Shown here: positions 17,901 through 26,286 of the stretch, in pieces | How positions within the stretch are numbered: the stretch's first letter is position 1 | How the letters are laid out: each line of letters begins with the position of its first letter | Source of the DNA: Micromonospora carbonacea | GTDB taxonomy: Bacteria > Actinomycetota > Actinomycetes > Mycobacteriales > Micromonosporaceae | Length of the DNA stretch: 64,000 nt | Direction: 5' to 3' | Assembly (NCBI RefSeq): GCF_014205165.1 | Contig: NZ_JACHMZ010000001.1 | Span: 2,378,501-2,442,500 of the forward strand | Translations under genes and position numbers: made by a program | Notes under the pieces: model-generated | Database searches by the model: none | What the model saw: only the letters and a program-made list of their open reading frames with translations | Told to the model about the DNA's origin: nothing

Positions 17901-18194
17901 AACCTGGGCGGGATCGACACGATCACCTTCCGGTACGCCGGTGGCTCCACGGCCACCGCCGGAACCCCGCGCGGCATCGTCGAGCTGCGGCTCGACTCGC
18001 CGACCGGTGAGCTGGTGACCAGCGCGACGCTCAACGCGACCACCGGCACCAGCGCCTGGGCCAGCCAGACCTTCCCGGTCAGCCAGGCGGCCGGCACGCA
18101 CGCGCTCTACCTGGTCTTCAAGCCCGTCTCCGGCGGACCCACGACCAGCCTGTTCAACCTCAACTGGGTGGAGTTCGGCGGCCCGACCTCCTGA
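14976..18194 (+). CDS. Secreted ThuA / glucose-sorbosone dehydrogenase / PKD / carbohydrate-binding multidomain protein
   Basis: 1072-residue exported protein. Signal peptide 1-30 (ends PALAQPAQ). ThuA-like amidotransferase-fold domain about 36-250 (VLVFTKTDGERHPS, GGGYLGVHAA, WCKDFQGGRSFYTGLGDS). A PQQ-type glucose/sorbosone dehydrogenase beta-propeller spans about 265-725 (DGLQSVTIGPDF, GEVKFDGKGLLYLVTGDDTN, GLRNPFRFDVD). A PKD domain is about 737-820 (YAWDFDGNGTTD), then a beta domain, and a CBM6-like C-terminus about 950-1072 (GDHIALDPINLGGIDTITFR). Likely a surface or secreted enzyme oxidising bound carbohydrate. No PQQ biosynthesis gene is present in the window. Confidence 0.9.
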   Translation: MARSVHRWLAAIAGVGIVVPLAAAAPALAQPAQDKTSVLVFTKTDGERHPSIDKGVNAIRTLGNGNGFTVDVTQNSTAFSDDNLASYGAVVFLNTTGDVLNSSQEAAFERYIRNGGGYLGVHAAVEAEPSWTFYRDIVGTTAAGTASSGPASIDVADRAHPASKPLARQVSLNDQWYNFTTNVRGTAHVLATVDEKTFTGGTMGYDHPISWCKDFQGGRSFYTGLGDSADTYANGVFRKHLLGAIQWSAGIVEGDCGATVKANYEKVILNDEPGEPMTLSVLPDGRVLHNTRAGEIRLYDPETGASPVITTIPVYQHDEDGLQSVTIGPDFATDKWVYAYYAPKLDTPTTDAPATSTDPTAWDVYKGHNQLSRFKFVEEPTPHLDLASEQKIMKVDTDRGICCHVAGEVKFDGKGLLYLVTGDDTNAGGSDGFTPINESPTQGPGYDAQRSAGNTNDLRGKVLRIKVKADGSYSIPAGNLFPESEDRDDQTRPEIFLMGLRNPFRFDVDSRGFVYIGDYSPDSQVPNPARGPEGTGRWIATNKAGNFGWPYCYSPTLPYIDYDFVTKQSKGAFNCAAPVNDSPRNTGRRVLPPVQDPQLNYTFRATTTCAEAYLANPPGTCEFQWPVLGTGGVGPMGGPVYKYDAALASETKFPEYYHDAVVFGEFTRDKIFMMRTNGSGKLVGVEQFLPGFVFDNPMDMEFGPDGNLYLLEYGDGFFRANPDAALSVIRYAKGTRAPVAELHASPTSGQAPLTVQFSAEGSYDADPGETITYAWDFDGNGTTDSTERDASHTYTTNGVFTAKLTVTDSSGKTAVLTREITVGNTAPTVKVTSPLSGTFFNWGDTVPWTVTVTDPEDGPIDCSRVTVSFVLGHDTHGHGMSDANGCSGSFETPADGADHAGGYLYGAISATYTDKGANGQPALSSLDQVVLQTFRQQAEFAQVQQGVSLANTTDAGGGQHVAGIDDGDHIALDPINLGGIDTITFRYAGGSTATAGTPRGIVELRLDSPTGELVTSATLNATTGTSAWASQTFPVSQAAGTHALYLVFKPVSGGPTTSLFNLNWVEFGGPTS

Positions 18195-18206
18195 CGTCAC
18201 CGCCCG

Positions 18207-18243
18207 GACGCCGGGAGGACGGAGACTCCGTCCTCCCGGCGTC
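18207..18243 (+). terminator. 17-bp perfect hairpin terminator
   Basis: Arms 18207-18223 (GACGCCGGGAGGACGGA) and 18227-18243 pair perfectly around a 3-nt loop. It begins 13 bp after the stop of the ThuA-fusion gene. Confidence 0.8.
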
Positions 18244-18339
18244 GCACCGGCACCGGGGCGGCCACCGGCACCCGGCCGGGCGGCACCCGCAGGTGCCCGA
18301 CCCGGCCGGTGGCGACGGTGGCCGACCAGGTCTGACTGA

Positions 18340-18354
18340 CCGGCCAGTGGCCGG
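18340..18354. promoter_or_regulatory. Palindrome upstream of the glycan locus
   Basis: CCGGCCA (18340-18346) and TGGCCGG (18348-18354) form a 15-bp palindrome around one G. It lies about 80 bp before the first glycosyltransferase, and TAGCGT at 18371-18376 is a possible -10. The high GC content makes chance palindromes common here. Confidence 0.3.
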
Positions 18355-18433
18355 CCGACCGTCGATGATCTAGCGTCCCGTGCGCCCGGGGGCCACGCCC
18401 CGCCCCGGCACGCAGCGAAAACGAGGGGGGACC

Positions 18434-19726
18434 GTGCCGTTCCGTAACGATGCCGCCGACCGAGGGGGACAGCCCCGCCCCGACCGCCCGGGGCCGGGCG
18501 TGACCTGCCCGCCGGGCTGGCGTCCCCTGCGGGTGGCGATGATCGGCCAGAAGGGCGTGCCGGCCACCTACGGGGGGATCGAACGGCACGTCGAGGAGAT
18601 GGCCAGCCGGCTGGCCGGCCTCGGCCACGAGGTGACCGTCTACTGCCGGGACAGCTACGGCGCGGTCGAGGAGACCCGGCACCGGGGCATCCGGTTACGG
18701 CGGGCCCGCACCGTGCCCAGCAAGCACCTCGACGCCATCGTGCACTCGGCCACCTCCACCGTGGCGGCGCTGACCGAGCGCCCCGACATCGTGCACTACC
18801 ACGGCCTCGGCCCGGTGCTGACCGCGCCGCTGGCCCGGTACGCCTCCCGGGCCCGGGTGGTGCTCACCGTGCACGGGCTGGACAACCAGCGCGACAAGTG
18901 GGGCCGGGCGGCGCAGGCCGTGCTCGGCACCGCGTACCGGCTCAGCGGGCACCTGCCCGACGCCCGGGTGACCGTGTCGCGGGGCCTGGCCGCGCACTAC
19001 GCCAGCCGGTTCGGCCGGCCCGCCCGCTACATCCCCAACGGGGTGGTCGCCCCCACCCACCTGCCGCCCCGGGAACTGTCCCGGTTCGGCCTGCGCCCCG
19101 GCAACTACCTGCTGCTGGTCGGCCGGCTCGTCCCGGAGAAGGCCGCGGACCTGCTCGTGCGGGCGTTCCGTCAGCTGCCGACCGACCTGCGGCTGGCCAT
19201 CGTCGGCGGTTCGGCCTTCACCGACGGGTACGTCGCCCAGCTCCGCGCCGCCGCTGGCGACGACCCGCGCATCGTGTTCACCGACTTCGTCTACGGCGAC
19301 GTGCTGGCCGAGCTGTACTCGCACGCGGCGGCCTTCGTGCAGCCGTCCCGCCTGGAGGGGCTGCCGCTGACCGTGCTGGAGGCCGCCTCGTACGGCCTGC
19401 CGGTGGTGGCCAGCGACATCGAACCCCACCGCGAGATGCTCGACCGCGACGGCCCGGGGCAGCGGCTGTTCCGCGACGGCGACGTCGACGACCTGCGCCG
19501 CGCGTTGCACACGGTGACCGCCGACCTGCCTGCCGAACGGGCCGGCGCCGCGCTGCTGCGGGACCGGGTGCTCGCCGAGTACAGCTGGGACGCGGCCGCC
19601 CGTGAGCTGGAGGAACTCTACTTCTCGCTGGCCCTGCGCGCCCCCCGCCGGGGGGAACCGGACGTTGGGTCGCCCACGGTCGGCGTAACGGCCCATGCCC
19701 CCCGACCTCGGCGACCGTTAGATTAG
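18434..19726 (+). CDS. Glycosyltransferase family 4 (first gene of glycan locus)
   Basis: GT-B retaining glycosyltransferase, 430 residues from GTG 18434 with GAGGGGGGA upstream. The N-terminal acceptor domain has KGVPATYGGIERHVEEMA (about 37-54), typical of DUF1972/GT4 enzymes. The C-terminal donor domain has LLVGRLVPEKAADLLVRAF and the nucleotide-sugar motif PSRLEGLPLTVLEAASYGLP. Cytoplasmic or membrane-associated; it probably adds an early sugar to a lipid-linked repeat. Leu88 is a TTA codon. It heads the forward cluster followed by polymerase, chain-length and flippase genes. Confidence 0.9.
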   Translation: MPFRNDAADRGGQPRPDRPGPGVTCPPGWRPLRVAMIGQKGVPATYGGIERHVEEMASRLAGLGHEVTVYCRDSYGAVEETRHRGIRLRRARTVPSKHLDAIVHSATSTVAALTERPDIVHYHGLGPVLTAPLARYASRARVVLTVHGLDNQRDKWGRAAQAVLGTAYRLSGHLPDARVTVSRGLAAHYASRFGRPARYIPNGVVAPTHLPPRELSRFGLRPGNYLLLVGRLVPEKAADLLVRAFRQLPTDLRLAIVGGSAFTDGYVAQLRAAAGDDPRIVFTDFVYGDVLAELYSHAAAFVQPSRLEGLPLTVLEAASYGLPVVASDIEPHREMLDRDGPGQRLFRDGDVDDLRRALHTVTADLPAERAGAALLRDRVLAEYSWDAAARELEELYFSLALRAPRRGEPDVGSPTVGVTAHAPRPRRPLD

Positions 19727-19790
19727 GCCGTTCCTCCGGCCGTCGGCGGCGACCGGCAACAGTTCCCTGGAAACGAGTGGTCGGCGAGCG

Positions 19791-21290
19791 GTGGACGGAC
19801 AGCGACACGGCACGGAGAGTGACCTCGCCCTGCCCGGCGGCGGGCGGCGACGGTGGGCCGCCGGTGATCCGACCGCCCGCCTGCTGACCGTCGGCGCGGC
19901 CCTGCTCTGCGCCGTGGCGGCGGTCGCCGTCGGGTTGGCCGCCACCGGTGGCGGCCGGGTCGGCGCGGTGCTGCCCCTGGCGGTCCTCGCCGGGCTGGCC
20001 GTCGGCGTCCTCGCGCTGACCCGGTTCGCGGCGTACGTGCTGCTGATGCTGGCGGTCCGCTCCTGCGTCGACCTGTTCAAGCTCAGCGGCCCGACGGCCG
20101 GCCGCGCCGACGGCGCGGCGGCGACCCGGGCGATGGACCCGTCGACGATCCTCGCGGTGCTGTTCCTGCTCGCCGCCGGGCTCTGGCTCGCCGCCCAGCT
20201 CCGCCAGCGGGGCCGGCTGCGCGGCTCGCCGCTCGGCGTGGCGATGCTGCTGGTCGGGGCCACCTCCCTGGTCAGCGCGGCGGGGGCCGCCCAGCCGGTG
20301 CCCAGCGCCCTGGAGGCGCTGCGCATCGGCACCGTGGTGGTGATGTTCGTGGTCCTGGAGCAACTGATGCCGGACCTGCCGGCGGTCCGCCGGGTGCTGC
20401 TCGCCGCGTACGCCTCGCTGGCGCTGGCGGTCGGCTACACCGTCGTGCTGTCCCTGCTCGGCCACCCACCGGCAGAGGTCAAGGGGGGCTTCACCCGGAT
20501 CAGCGGGCCGTTCGGCCAGTCCACCACCTTCGGCCGCTACCTGATGTTCATGGTGATCTTCGGGTTCGGCATCCACCGCTACCTGGGCCGCCGGCTCCGG
20601 CTCGGCCTCGGCGCGTTGCTCGCCGCGTCGCTGCTGTTCCTGCTGCTCACCAACACCCGCAGCGCGATCCTCGGCGCGGGGCTGGGCCTGCTGGTGGTGG
20701 CGGTGCTGCACCGCAGCCGGCGGATGCTGGTGGCGCTCTGCCTGGTCGCGGTGGCCGGGGTGGCCCTGCTGCCGAGCGTGGCGCACCGCTTCGGGCAGCT
20801 CGCCGACAGCACTGCCGTGGGCGGCGGCCCGACCGGCAACACCCTCGCCTGGCGGGTCGGCTACTGGTCGGAGATCGTGTCGCTGGCCAACCGCAACCCG
20901 GTCACCGGGATCGGCCCCAACATGACCAAGTTCGAGGCCGACGAGGCGAAGAAGCCACACAACGACTTCCTGCGCGCGTACGTGGAGACCGGGCTGGCCG
21001 GGCTGCTGGCGTACCTGGCGATGCTGGCGCTGTGTCTGCACACCGGGCTGAACGCGCTGCGCCGGGCCCCACCGGGGAGCCTCGGCCGGGGGATCGCGAT
21101 CGGGTTCCTGGGCTGCGCGGTCGCCTTCGTCGCGGTCAGCGCGGCGTCCAACGTGATCTCGAACGTGGTCACCCTGTGGTACTTCGCGGCGTTCGCCGCG
21201 GCAGCCGGCGCGGTCGCCCGGGGGCTACCGGCCGAGCCGACCCGGGTGGCGACGCCCAGACCGGTGGGCACCGGGTGGCACAACCGATGA
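19791..21290 (+). CDS. O-antigen ligase/Wzy-like polymerase
   Basis: Multi-pass membrane protein, 499 residues with about 11-12 hydrophobic segments. The large loop typical of Wzy/WaaL proteins contains GPFGQSTTFGRYLMFM and later NRNPVTGIGPNMTKFEADEA with KKPHNDFLRAYVETGLAGLL. That HND...ETG pattern is a hallmark of the O-antigen ligase superfamily. It probably polymerises or transfers lipid-linked glycan repeats outside the membrane. GTG 19791 has only a weak ribosome-binding site. Its stop overlaps the next start (ATGA). Confidence 0.88.
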   Translation: MDGQRHGTESDLALPGGGRRRWAAGDPTARLLTVGAALLCAVAAVAVGLAATGGGRVGAVLPLAVLAGLAVGVLALTRFAAYVLLMLAVRSCVDLFKLSGPTAGRADGAAATRAMDPSTILAVLFLLAAGLWLAAQLRQRGRLRGSPLGVAMLLVGATSLVSAAGAAQPVPSALEALRIGTVVVMFVVLEQLMPDLPAVRRVLLAAYASLALAVGYTVVLSLLGHPPAEVKGGFTRISGPFGQSTTFGRYLMFMVIFGFGIHRYLGRRLRLGLGALLAASLLFLLLTNTRSAILGAGLGLLVVAVLHRSRRMLVALCLVAVAGVALLPSVAHRFGQLADSTAVGGGPTGNTLAWRVGYWSEIVSLANRNPVTGIGPNMTKFEADEAKKPHNDFLRAYVETGLAGLLAYLAMLALCLHTGLNALRRAPPGSLGRGIAIGFLGCAVAFVAVSAASNVISNVVTLWYFAAFAAAAGAVARGLPAEPTRVATPRPVGTGWHNR

Positions 21291-22372
21291 AGCAACGAGC
21301 AGTGGGGAGCGGCAGGGTGGAGATCGTCGACTATCTGCGGGTCGCGCGGCGTCGACTCTGGCTGCTGGTGGGCATTCCGCTGGTGGCCGGGGCGGCGGCC
21401 GCGCTGGTCGTCCTGCTCGGCCCGCAGCAGTACGCGGCCACCTCGTACGTCGCCGCGCCCGCCCTGGTCGGCGGCAGCGCGGCCCAGCAGTACACCGGCA
21501 CCCAGGCGGCCAGCCAGTTCGCGGCAGCCTTCGCCGCGGCGGTGACCTCCCCGCAGGTGGTCGACCAGGTGGCGGCCGACACCGGGGTGCCCGCCGACAC
21601 GCTGCGCGACGGGCTGGCGGTCAAGCAGGTCGGCGCGAGCAGTCAGCTCACCGTGACCTACACCGCCGCCGACCGGTCCACGGTCGACCCGGTGCTCGCC
21701 GCGACCGGCAAGCGGGCCCTGGCCTTCCTCTTCGCCAGCCAGGTCGGCATCGCCACCGACGAGGTGAAGACGGCCACCGACGAGCTGACCACCGCCACCC
21801 GGGCGATCAACGACTGGGAGAAGGCCAACAAGGTCAGCCAGCCGGACAAGCTCTACCAGTCGACCCTCCAGGAGATCGCCAGCCTGCGGCAGCAGCAGTT
21901 GCAGATGCAGGCGGTCGGCAACACCCGGGGGGCCAACGCCGCCGCCGAGTCGATCAGCGCCGGGCAGAAGCGGCTCGACGGGCTCGGCCCGAAGCTGCCC
22001 GACTACCAGGCGCTGATCGCGCAGCGGGACAGCGCAGCCAGCGCGTTGGCCTCGGCCCGGCAGCGGCTGCAACAGGCCCGCGCCCAGTCCCAGGCCGCCG
22101 ACCCGGAGAAGGTGACCAGCGTCGGCGAGGTGCAGCCGGTGTCCCGGGTGAAGGCGCTGGTCGGCCTGGTGCTCCCGGTGCTCGGCGCCGGTCTGCTGCT
22201 GGCCGTGCTCCTGGTCGCGGTGCTGGAGTGGCTGTCGCGCAGTCGCCGGGCCGGCCAGCCGTCGGCCGTCGGTCGGGCGGCCCCGGCCGGTGGGTGGCGC
22301 GGCAGCGACGACACGGCGGTGCTGCCGGCCGTCACGGCGAGCGTGCCCGAGCAGCACTCCCGGCACCGGTAG
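21287..22372 (+). CDS. Wzz-like chain-length / polysaccharide co-polymerase protein
   Basis: 361 residues from ATG 21287, which overlaps the Wzy-like stop as ATGA; an internal GTG at 21317 is the alternative. Topology is that of Wzz proteins: N-terminal helix RRRLWLLVGIPLVAGAAAAL, a long extracellular alpha-helical domain with a coiled-coil tract near QQQLQMQAVGNTRGANAAAE, and a C-terminal helix LVGLVLPVLGAGLLLAVLLV. No tyrosine-kinase domain follows. It is expected to set polymer length together with the Wzy-like protein. Confidence 0.85.
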   Translation: MKQRAVGSGRVEIVDYLRVARRRLWLLVGIPLVAGAAAALVVLLGPQQYAATSYVAAPALVGGSAAQQYTGTQAASQFAAAFAAAVTSPQVVDQVAADTGVPADTLRDGLAVKQVGASSQLTVTYTAADRSTVDPVLAATGKRALAFLFASQVGIATDEVKTATDELTTATRAINDWEKANKVSQPDKLYQSTLQEIASLRQQQLQMQAVGNTRGANAAAESISAGQKRLDGLGPKLPDYQALIAQRDSAASALASARQRLQQARAQSQAADPEKVTSVGEVQPVSRVKALVGLVLPVLGAGLLLAVLLVAVLEWLSRSRRAGQPSAVGRAAPAGGWRGSDDTAVLPAVTASVPEQHSRHR

Positions 22373-22378
22373 GCGGGC

Positions 22379-23947
22379 GTGCCGGAAGGTTCCGCGCGGG
22401 GCGACCAGCACGTCCGGGGAATGGCCCGGGGCGGCGGGCTCAACCTGCTCGGCGCCCTGCTCAGCCAGGCGGCGGTCTTCCTGATCATGCTGCTGCTGGC
22501 GCGGGTGCTGGGCATCCGGGAGGTCGGCCGGTACGCCCAGTGCTACGCGGTGCTGTCGCTGGCCGGGCTGCTGTCGCTGTCCGGGTTCCGGGCCGGGCTG
22601 ACCCGGTTCGTGGCGGTGCACCTGGCCGACGCGGACGCCCCGGCGCTGCGCGGCACCATCCGGTTGGGACTGGCCGTCTCGGCCGGCTCGTCGGTCGTCC
22701 TGGCCGGGGCGCTGGCGGCGGGCGCGCCCTGGCTCGCCGACCGGCTGCACGACCCGGGGCTGGTCACCGGCCTGCGGCTGGTCGCGCTCACCCTGCCCGC
22801 CTCGACGGTCTGCGAGGCGGCCCTCGCGGCGACCCGGGGCTGGCGCACCCAGCGGCCGTTCACCTTCATCGGCCAGCTCTACGAGCCGGGCGCCCGGCTG
22901 CTGCTCACCGCGCTCACCCTGGTCACCGGGGCGGGGCTGACCGGGGCCTTCTGGGCGCTGGTGGTGGCCGGCTGGTCGGCCGCCCTGCTCGCCCTGCTGG
23001 CGCTGGGCCGGCTGGTGCGCCGGGTGCCGCCGGCCCGCCCGGTGCACCGGCCGGGGGAGCTGTTCCGCTTCTCCACGGTCAGCTGGGTGTCGTCGCTGTC
23101 GTCGACCGGGCTGATCTGGGTCGACACCCTGCTGCTCGGCTTCTTCGCCAACCCGGACATCGGCGTCTACAACGTCGCCACCCGGCTGGTCACCGTCGCC
23201 ATCTTCGTCCTCGCGCCGGTCAACGCCGCGTTCGGGCCGTACCTGGCGCACCTCTACCACCGGGGGGACCTCGACGACGTCCGCCGGGTCTACGCGGTGG
23301 CCACCGGCTGGGTCGTCCGGCTGTCGTTGCCGGCGTTCGTGGCGCTGCTGGTCCTCCCCGGCGACCTGCTGCGCGTCTTCGGCGGCGAGGTCGCCACCGG
23401 CGCGGCCGTGACCGTGATCCTCGCCCTCGGCCAGCTGGTCAACGCGGCCACCGGCCCGTGTGGCACGGTGCTGAACATGTCCGGCCGGGTGGCCCTCAAC
23501 ATGGCCGACAACCTGGTCGCCCTGCTGCTCAACGTGCTGCTCAACCTGTGGCTCATCCCGACGTACGGGATCGTCGGCGCGGCGGCGGCGTGGAGCGCCT
23601 CGCTGATCGTGGTCAACGTCGCCCGGGTGGTGCAGGTCCGCCACCTGACCGGCGCGCTGCCGTTCACCGTCGGGATGGCCAAGGGGCTGGCCGCCGGGGT
23701 CGCCGCGCTGCTCGCCGGCCTGCTGGTGCGCTGGCTGGTGCCGGGCTGGCCGGGGCGGCCGGCCGCCGGGCTGACCGCGATCGTGGCCGTCTACCTGGGG
23801 ACCGTGCTGGCGCTGGGCCTCAGCCGGGAGGACGTGATGGTGCTGCGCACCCTGGCTCGCCGACGCCGTCGCGGCGGCCCGCCCGACGCCGCCGGAGACG
23901 ATCCGGCCCCGGCCGTCGACGGGGCCGGCCGGGCGGTGTCGCGGTGA
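22379..23947 (+). CDS. Wzx-like oligosaccharide flippase
   Basis: 522-residue polytopic membrane protein of the MOP (Wzx/MurJ/MATE) superfamily, with about 12-14 helices. The family start ARGGGLNLLGALLSQAAVFL and YAQCYAVLSLAGLLSLSGF are visible, and the mid-protein helix WVSSLSSTGLIWVDTLLLGF carries the usual charged residue. It is expected to flip the undecaprenyl-linked repeat to the outer face. GTG start 6 bp after the Wzz-like stop; the end overlaps the sulfotransferase start by 4 bp (GTGA). Confidence 0.9.
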   Translation: MPEGSARGDQHVRGMARGGGLNLLGALLSQAAVFLIMLLLARVLGIREVGRYAQCYAVLSLAGLLSLSGFRAGLTRFVAVHLADADAPALRGTIRLGLAVSAGSSVVLAGALAAGAPWLADRLHDPGLVTGLRLVALTLPASTVCEAALAATRGWRTQRPFTFIGQLYEPGARLLLTALTLVTGAGLTGAFWALVVAGWSAALLALLALGRLVRRVPPARPVHRPGELFRFSTVSWVSSLSSTGLIWVDTLLLGFFANPDIGVYNVATRLVTVAIFVLAPVNAAFGPYLAHLYHRGDLDDVRRVYAVATGWVVRLSLPAFVALLVLPGDLLRVFGGEVATGAAVTVILALGQLVNAATGPCGTVLNMSGRVALNMADNLVALLLNVLLNLWLIPTYGIVGAAAAWSASLIVVNVARVVQVRHLTGALPFTVGMAKGLAAGVAALLAGLLVRWLVPGWPGRPAAGLTAIVAVYLGTVLALGLSREDVMVLRTLARRRRRGGPPDAAGDDPAPAVDGAGRAVSR

Positions 23948-24789
23948 GCGCGGGGCCGCGGCGGGCCACCGTGGACCGGCTGCGCCGGATGGTACGCGGC
24001 ACCCGCGCGTGGGCGCGGGCGGCGCGGCCCGGCCCGGTCGGCGCGCTGCCCGATTTCCTGATCATCGGCGGGCAGCGGTGCGGCACCACCTCGCTGCACC
24101 ACTACCTCGCCGCGCATCCCGACGTGCGGGCCGCCACCGGCAAGGAACTCCAGTTCTTCAGCCTGCACTACGGTCGGGGGCCGCGCTGGTACCGGGCGCA
24201 CTTCCCACCGGCCGCCCCCGGCCGCCGCAGCTTCGAGGCCAGCCCCTACTACCTGTTCCACCCCGGCGTGCCGGCCCGGGTGGCGGCGACGCTGCCCGAG
24301 GCCCGGTTCGTGGCGCTGCTGCGCGACCCGGTCGAGCGGGCCTACTCGCACTACCTGCACACCCGCTCGTACGGGCTGGAGCCGTTGGGCTTCGCCGAGG
24401 CGCTCGTCGCCGAGCCGGGGCGGCTGGCCGCAGCGCTCGCCGACGGGCCGGACACCCCGGCGGCCCACCACGCGCTGCGCAACTTCTCCTACGCCGCCCG
24501 GGGCCGCTACGCCGAACAGCTCGACCGCTGGTACGCCCACCTGCCCGCCGAACGGCTGCACGTGATCCGCAGCGAGGACCTGTACGCCGCCCCGGCGACC
24601 ACCTACGCGGGCGTGCTGCGGTTCCTCGGGCTGGCCCCGTACACCCCGACGGAGTTCGCCCGGCACACCCGCCGGGCGGACAGCGGCCCGTCGCAGCTCA
24701 CCGCCGAGTTGCGGGCCGAGCTGTCCGCCGGGTTCGCCCCGCACAACGCCCGCCTCGCCGCCCTGCTCGGCTGGCCCCGCACCTGGTGA
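23944..24789 (+). CDS. Sulfotransferase 1 (PAPS-dependent)
   Basis: 281 residues. The 5'-phosphosulfate loop PDFLIIGGQRCGTTSLHHYL (about 37-56) and the 3'-phosphate motif FVALLRDPVERAYSHYLHTR (about 121-140) are both intact, as in heparan-type sulfotransferases. No signal peptide, so the reaction is cytoplasmic and probably acts on a lipid-linked glycan before flipping. It is translationally coupled to the flippase gene and ends the first forward operon. Its stop is 12 bp from the convergent glycoside hydrolase stop. Confidence 0.92.
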   Translation: MSAGPRRATVDRLRRMVRGTRAWARAARPGPVGALPDFLIIGGQRCGTTSLHHYLAAHPDVRAATGKELQFFSLHYGRGPRWYRAHFPPAAPGRRSFEASPYYLFHPGVPARVAATLPEARFVALLRDPVERAYSHYLHTRSYGLEPLGFAEALVAEPGRLAAALADGPDTPAAHHALRNFSYAARGRYAEQLDRWYAHLPAERLHVIRSEDLYAAPATTYAGVLRFLGLAPYTPTEFARHTRRADSGPSQLTAELRAELSAGFAPHNARLAALLGWPRTW

Positions 24790-24801
24790 ACGGCCACCGC
24801 G

Positions 24802-26286
24802 TCAGCGGATCGGGGCGAGGACGTCGGCCGGGGCGCCCTTCGCGCGCAGCAGCACCGGGCTCGGCCCGATCGGCAGCGCGCCGGTGCGGGCGGCCGGGTC
24901 GGCACCGACCGGGCCGCCGGTCACCCCGGCCGTGGCCGGCAACGACACGGTGTCGGTGGAGGTCGACCAGACCACCAGGGTGCTCTCCGCGCCCCGGCGG
25001 AACGCCACCCCGGTCAGCCCCTTGGCGTTCACGGGTTCGACGGTCGCGTCCCGGGCCGCCGCCGCCAGGGCGGCCATCATCGCGCCGGCCTGCCGCTGGG
25101 TGCCGTCCGGGTCGAGCAGGCCGTAGCGGACCTCCGCCCCGGCCCGGTTGTCGGGGTTGTACGCCAGCGGCAGCCAGAGCACCTCGTGGACGCCCCCGGC
25201 GACCAACTGACCGACCACCTTGACCATCTCGTCGCCCCGGGCCACGGCGTCGTCCGCGCCGTCCTTCCAGAACTGGCCGACCTCCCACGCCTGCACCGGC
25301 ACCCCGGCCGGGGTCTCCGCGCGCAGGTAGTCCAGCAGCGCCGGCACCCCGGAGAAGTGCTCGTAGAAGTGCAGCTGCCGGACGTCGACCACCCGGTCGT
25401 CGAGCAGCTTCTCGGTGACCGCCAGGTAGGCCAGGTTGCGGGAGTTCTGCGCGTTGTCCAGCGCCGCGCGCAGCGCCGCCGGGTCGGCGACCGCCGGGAT
25501 CAGCCGCCCCCGGGTGCCGATCCGCCGCTGGAAGTACGCCTGGTAGGCGGCGACGGCCTGGTCCGGCTGCCCGGCGCGCAACAGCCGGTCGGCCACCCCC
25601 ATTCCGTACGCCACGCTGCTCATGCCCGAGTCGACCACCTTGGCCTGCGGGTCGGCCGACCGGATCGCCTCGGCGGCGGCGGTGACCAGCCGGCGGTAGT
25701 CCTCGGGGCTGCCGGCCCAGTACTGCTGCGCGTTGACCTCGTTCTCGATGGCGTACTCGCGGACCCCGTACGGGGCGTACCGCTGCACCAGGGCGCGGAC
25801 GAACGTCTGGTAGGCGGCGAGGTCCCGGGGCATCGCCGACTCGGTCTTGTTGGCCTGACCCCGGGTGAACTTCGCCGTCCCGCCGGTGGCCCAGCAGACC
25901 CCGGTACGGATCTTCAGGTGCAGGGTGATGCCGAGCTGCCGGCTGCGCTCGGCGATCCGGTCCACCGCCGAGAAGTCCGGGCTGCCCTGGGTCTTCTCGA
26001 TGTCGCACCAGCTCAGCTCGTGGTAGGTCGCCGAGCCGGAGAGCTTCTCCAGGTAGGGCACGAACTGGTCGTGGCGGGACCAGTCCCAGTGCGCGCCGAA
26101 CGGGTTGCGGGCCGACGCGGCGGCCGGTGGCGCGCCGGTGGCACCGGCCGACGGGGTGGCCGCCGACGGGCCGGTCGCCGCCGGGGCCGGGCGGGGGGTG
26201 GGGTCGTCCGAACAGGCCGCCCCGGCGACCAGGGCGGCCAGCGCCACCCCGGCGAGCAGCACCCGCCGCCCGGTCCGGCGGCTCAC
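24802..26286 (-). CDS. Clan-A glycoside hydrolase lipoprotein (GH39-like)
   Basis: 494 residues from GTG 26286, which overlaps the upstream sulfotransferase stop. An N-terminal lipoprotein signal (VLLAGVALAALVAGAAC) is followed by a Thr/Pro/Ala-rich linker to about residue 60. The TIM-barrel catalytic part has the acid/base Glu183 in AIENEVN and a probable nucleophile Glu335 in QAWEVGQFW, the pattern of clan GH-A retaining enzymes such as GH39. It is anchored outside the cell. Being inside a glycan assembly locus, it may trim, release or remodel the sulfated polymer. Confidence 0.85.
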   Translation of the reverse strand: MSRRTGRRVLLAGVALAALVAGAACSDDPTPRPAPAATGPSAATPSAGATGAPPAAASARNPFGAHWDWSRHDQFVPYLEKLSGSATYHELSWCDIEKTQGSPDFSAVDRIAERSRQLGITLHLKIRTGVCWATGGTAKFTRGQANKTESAMPRDLAAYQTFVRALVQRYAPYGVREYAIENEVNAQQYWAGSPEDYRRLVTAAAEAIRSADPQAKVVDSGMSSVAYGMGVADRLLRAGQPDQAVAAYQAYFQRRIGTRGRLIPAVADPAALRAALDNAQNSRNLAYLAVTEKLLDDRVVDVRQLHFYEHFSGVPALLDYLRAETPAGVPVQAWEVGQFWKDGADDAVARGDEMVKVVGQLVAGGVHEVLWLPLAYNPDNRAGAEVRYGLLDPDGTQRQAGAMMAALAAAARDATVEPVNAKGLTGVAFRRGAESTLVVWSTSTDTVSLPATAGVTGGPVGADPAARTGALPIGPSPVLLRAKGAPADVLAPIR

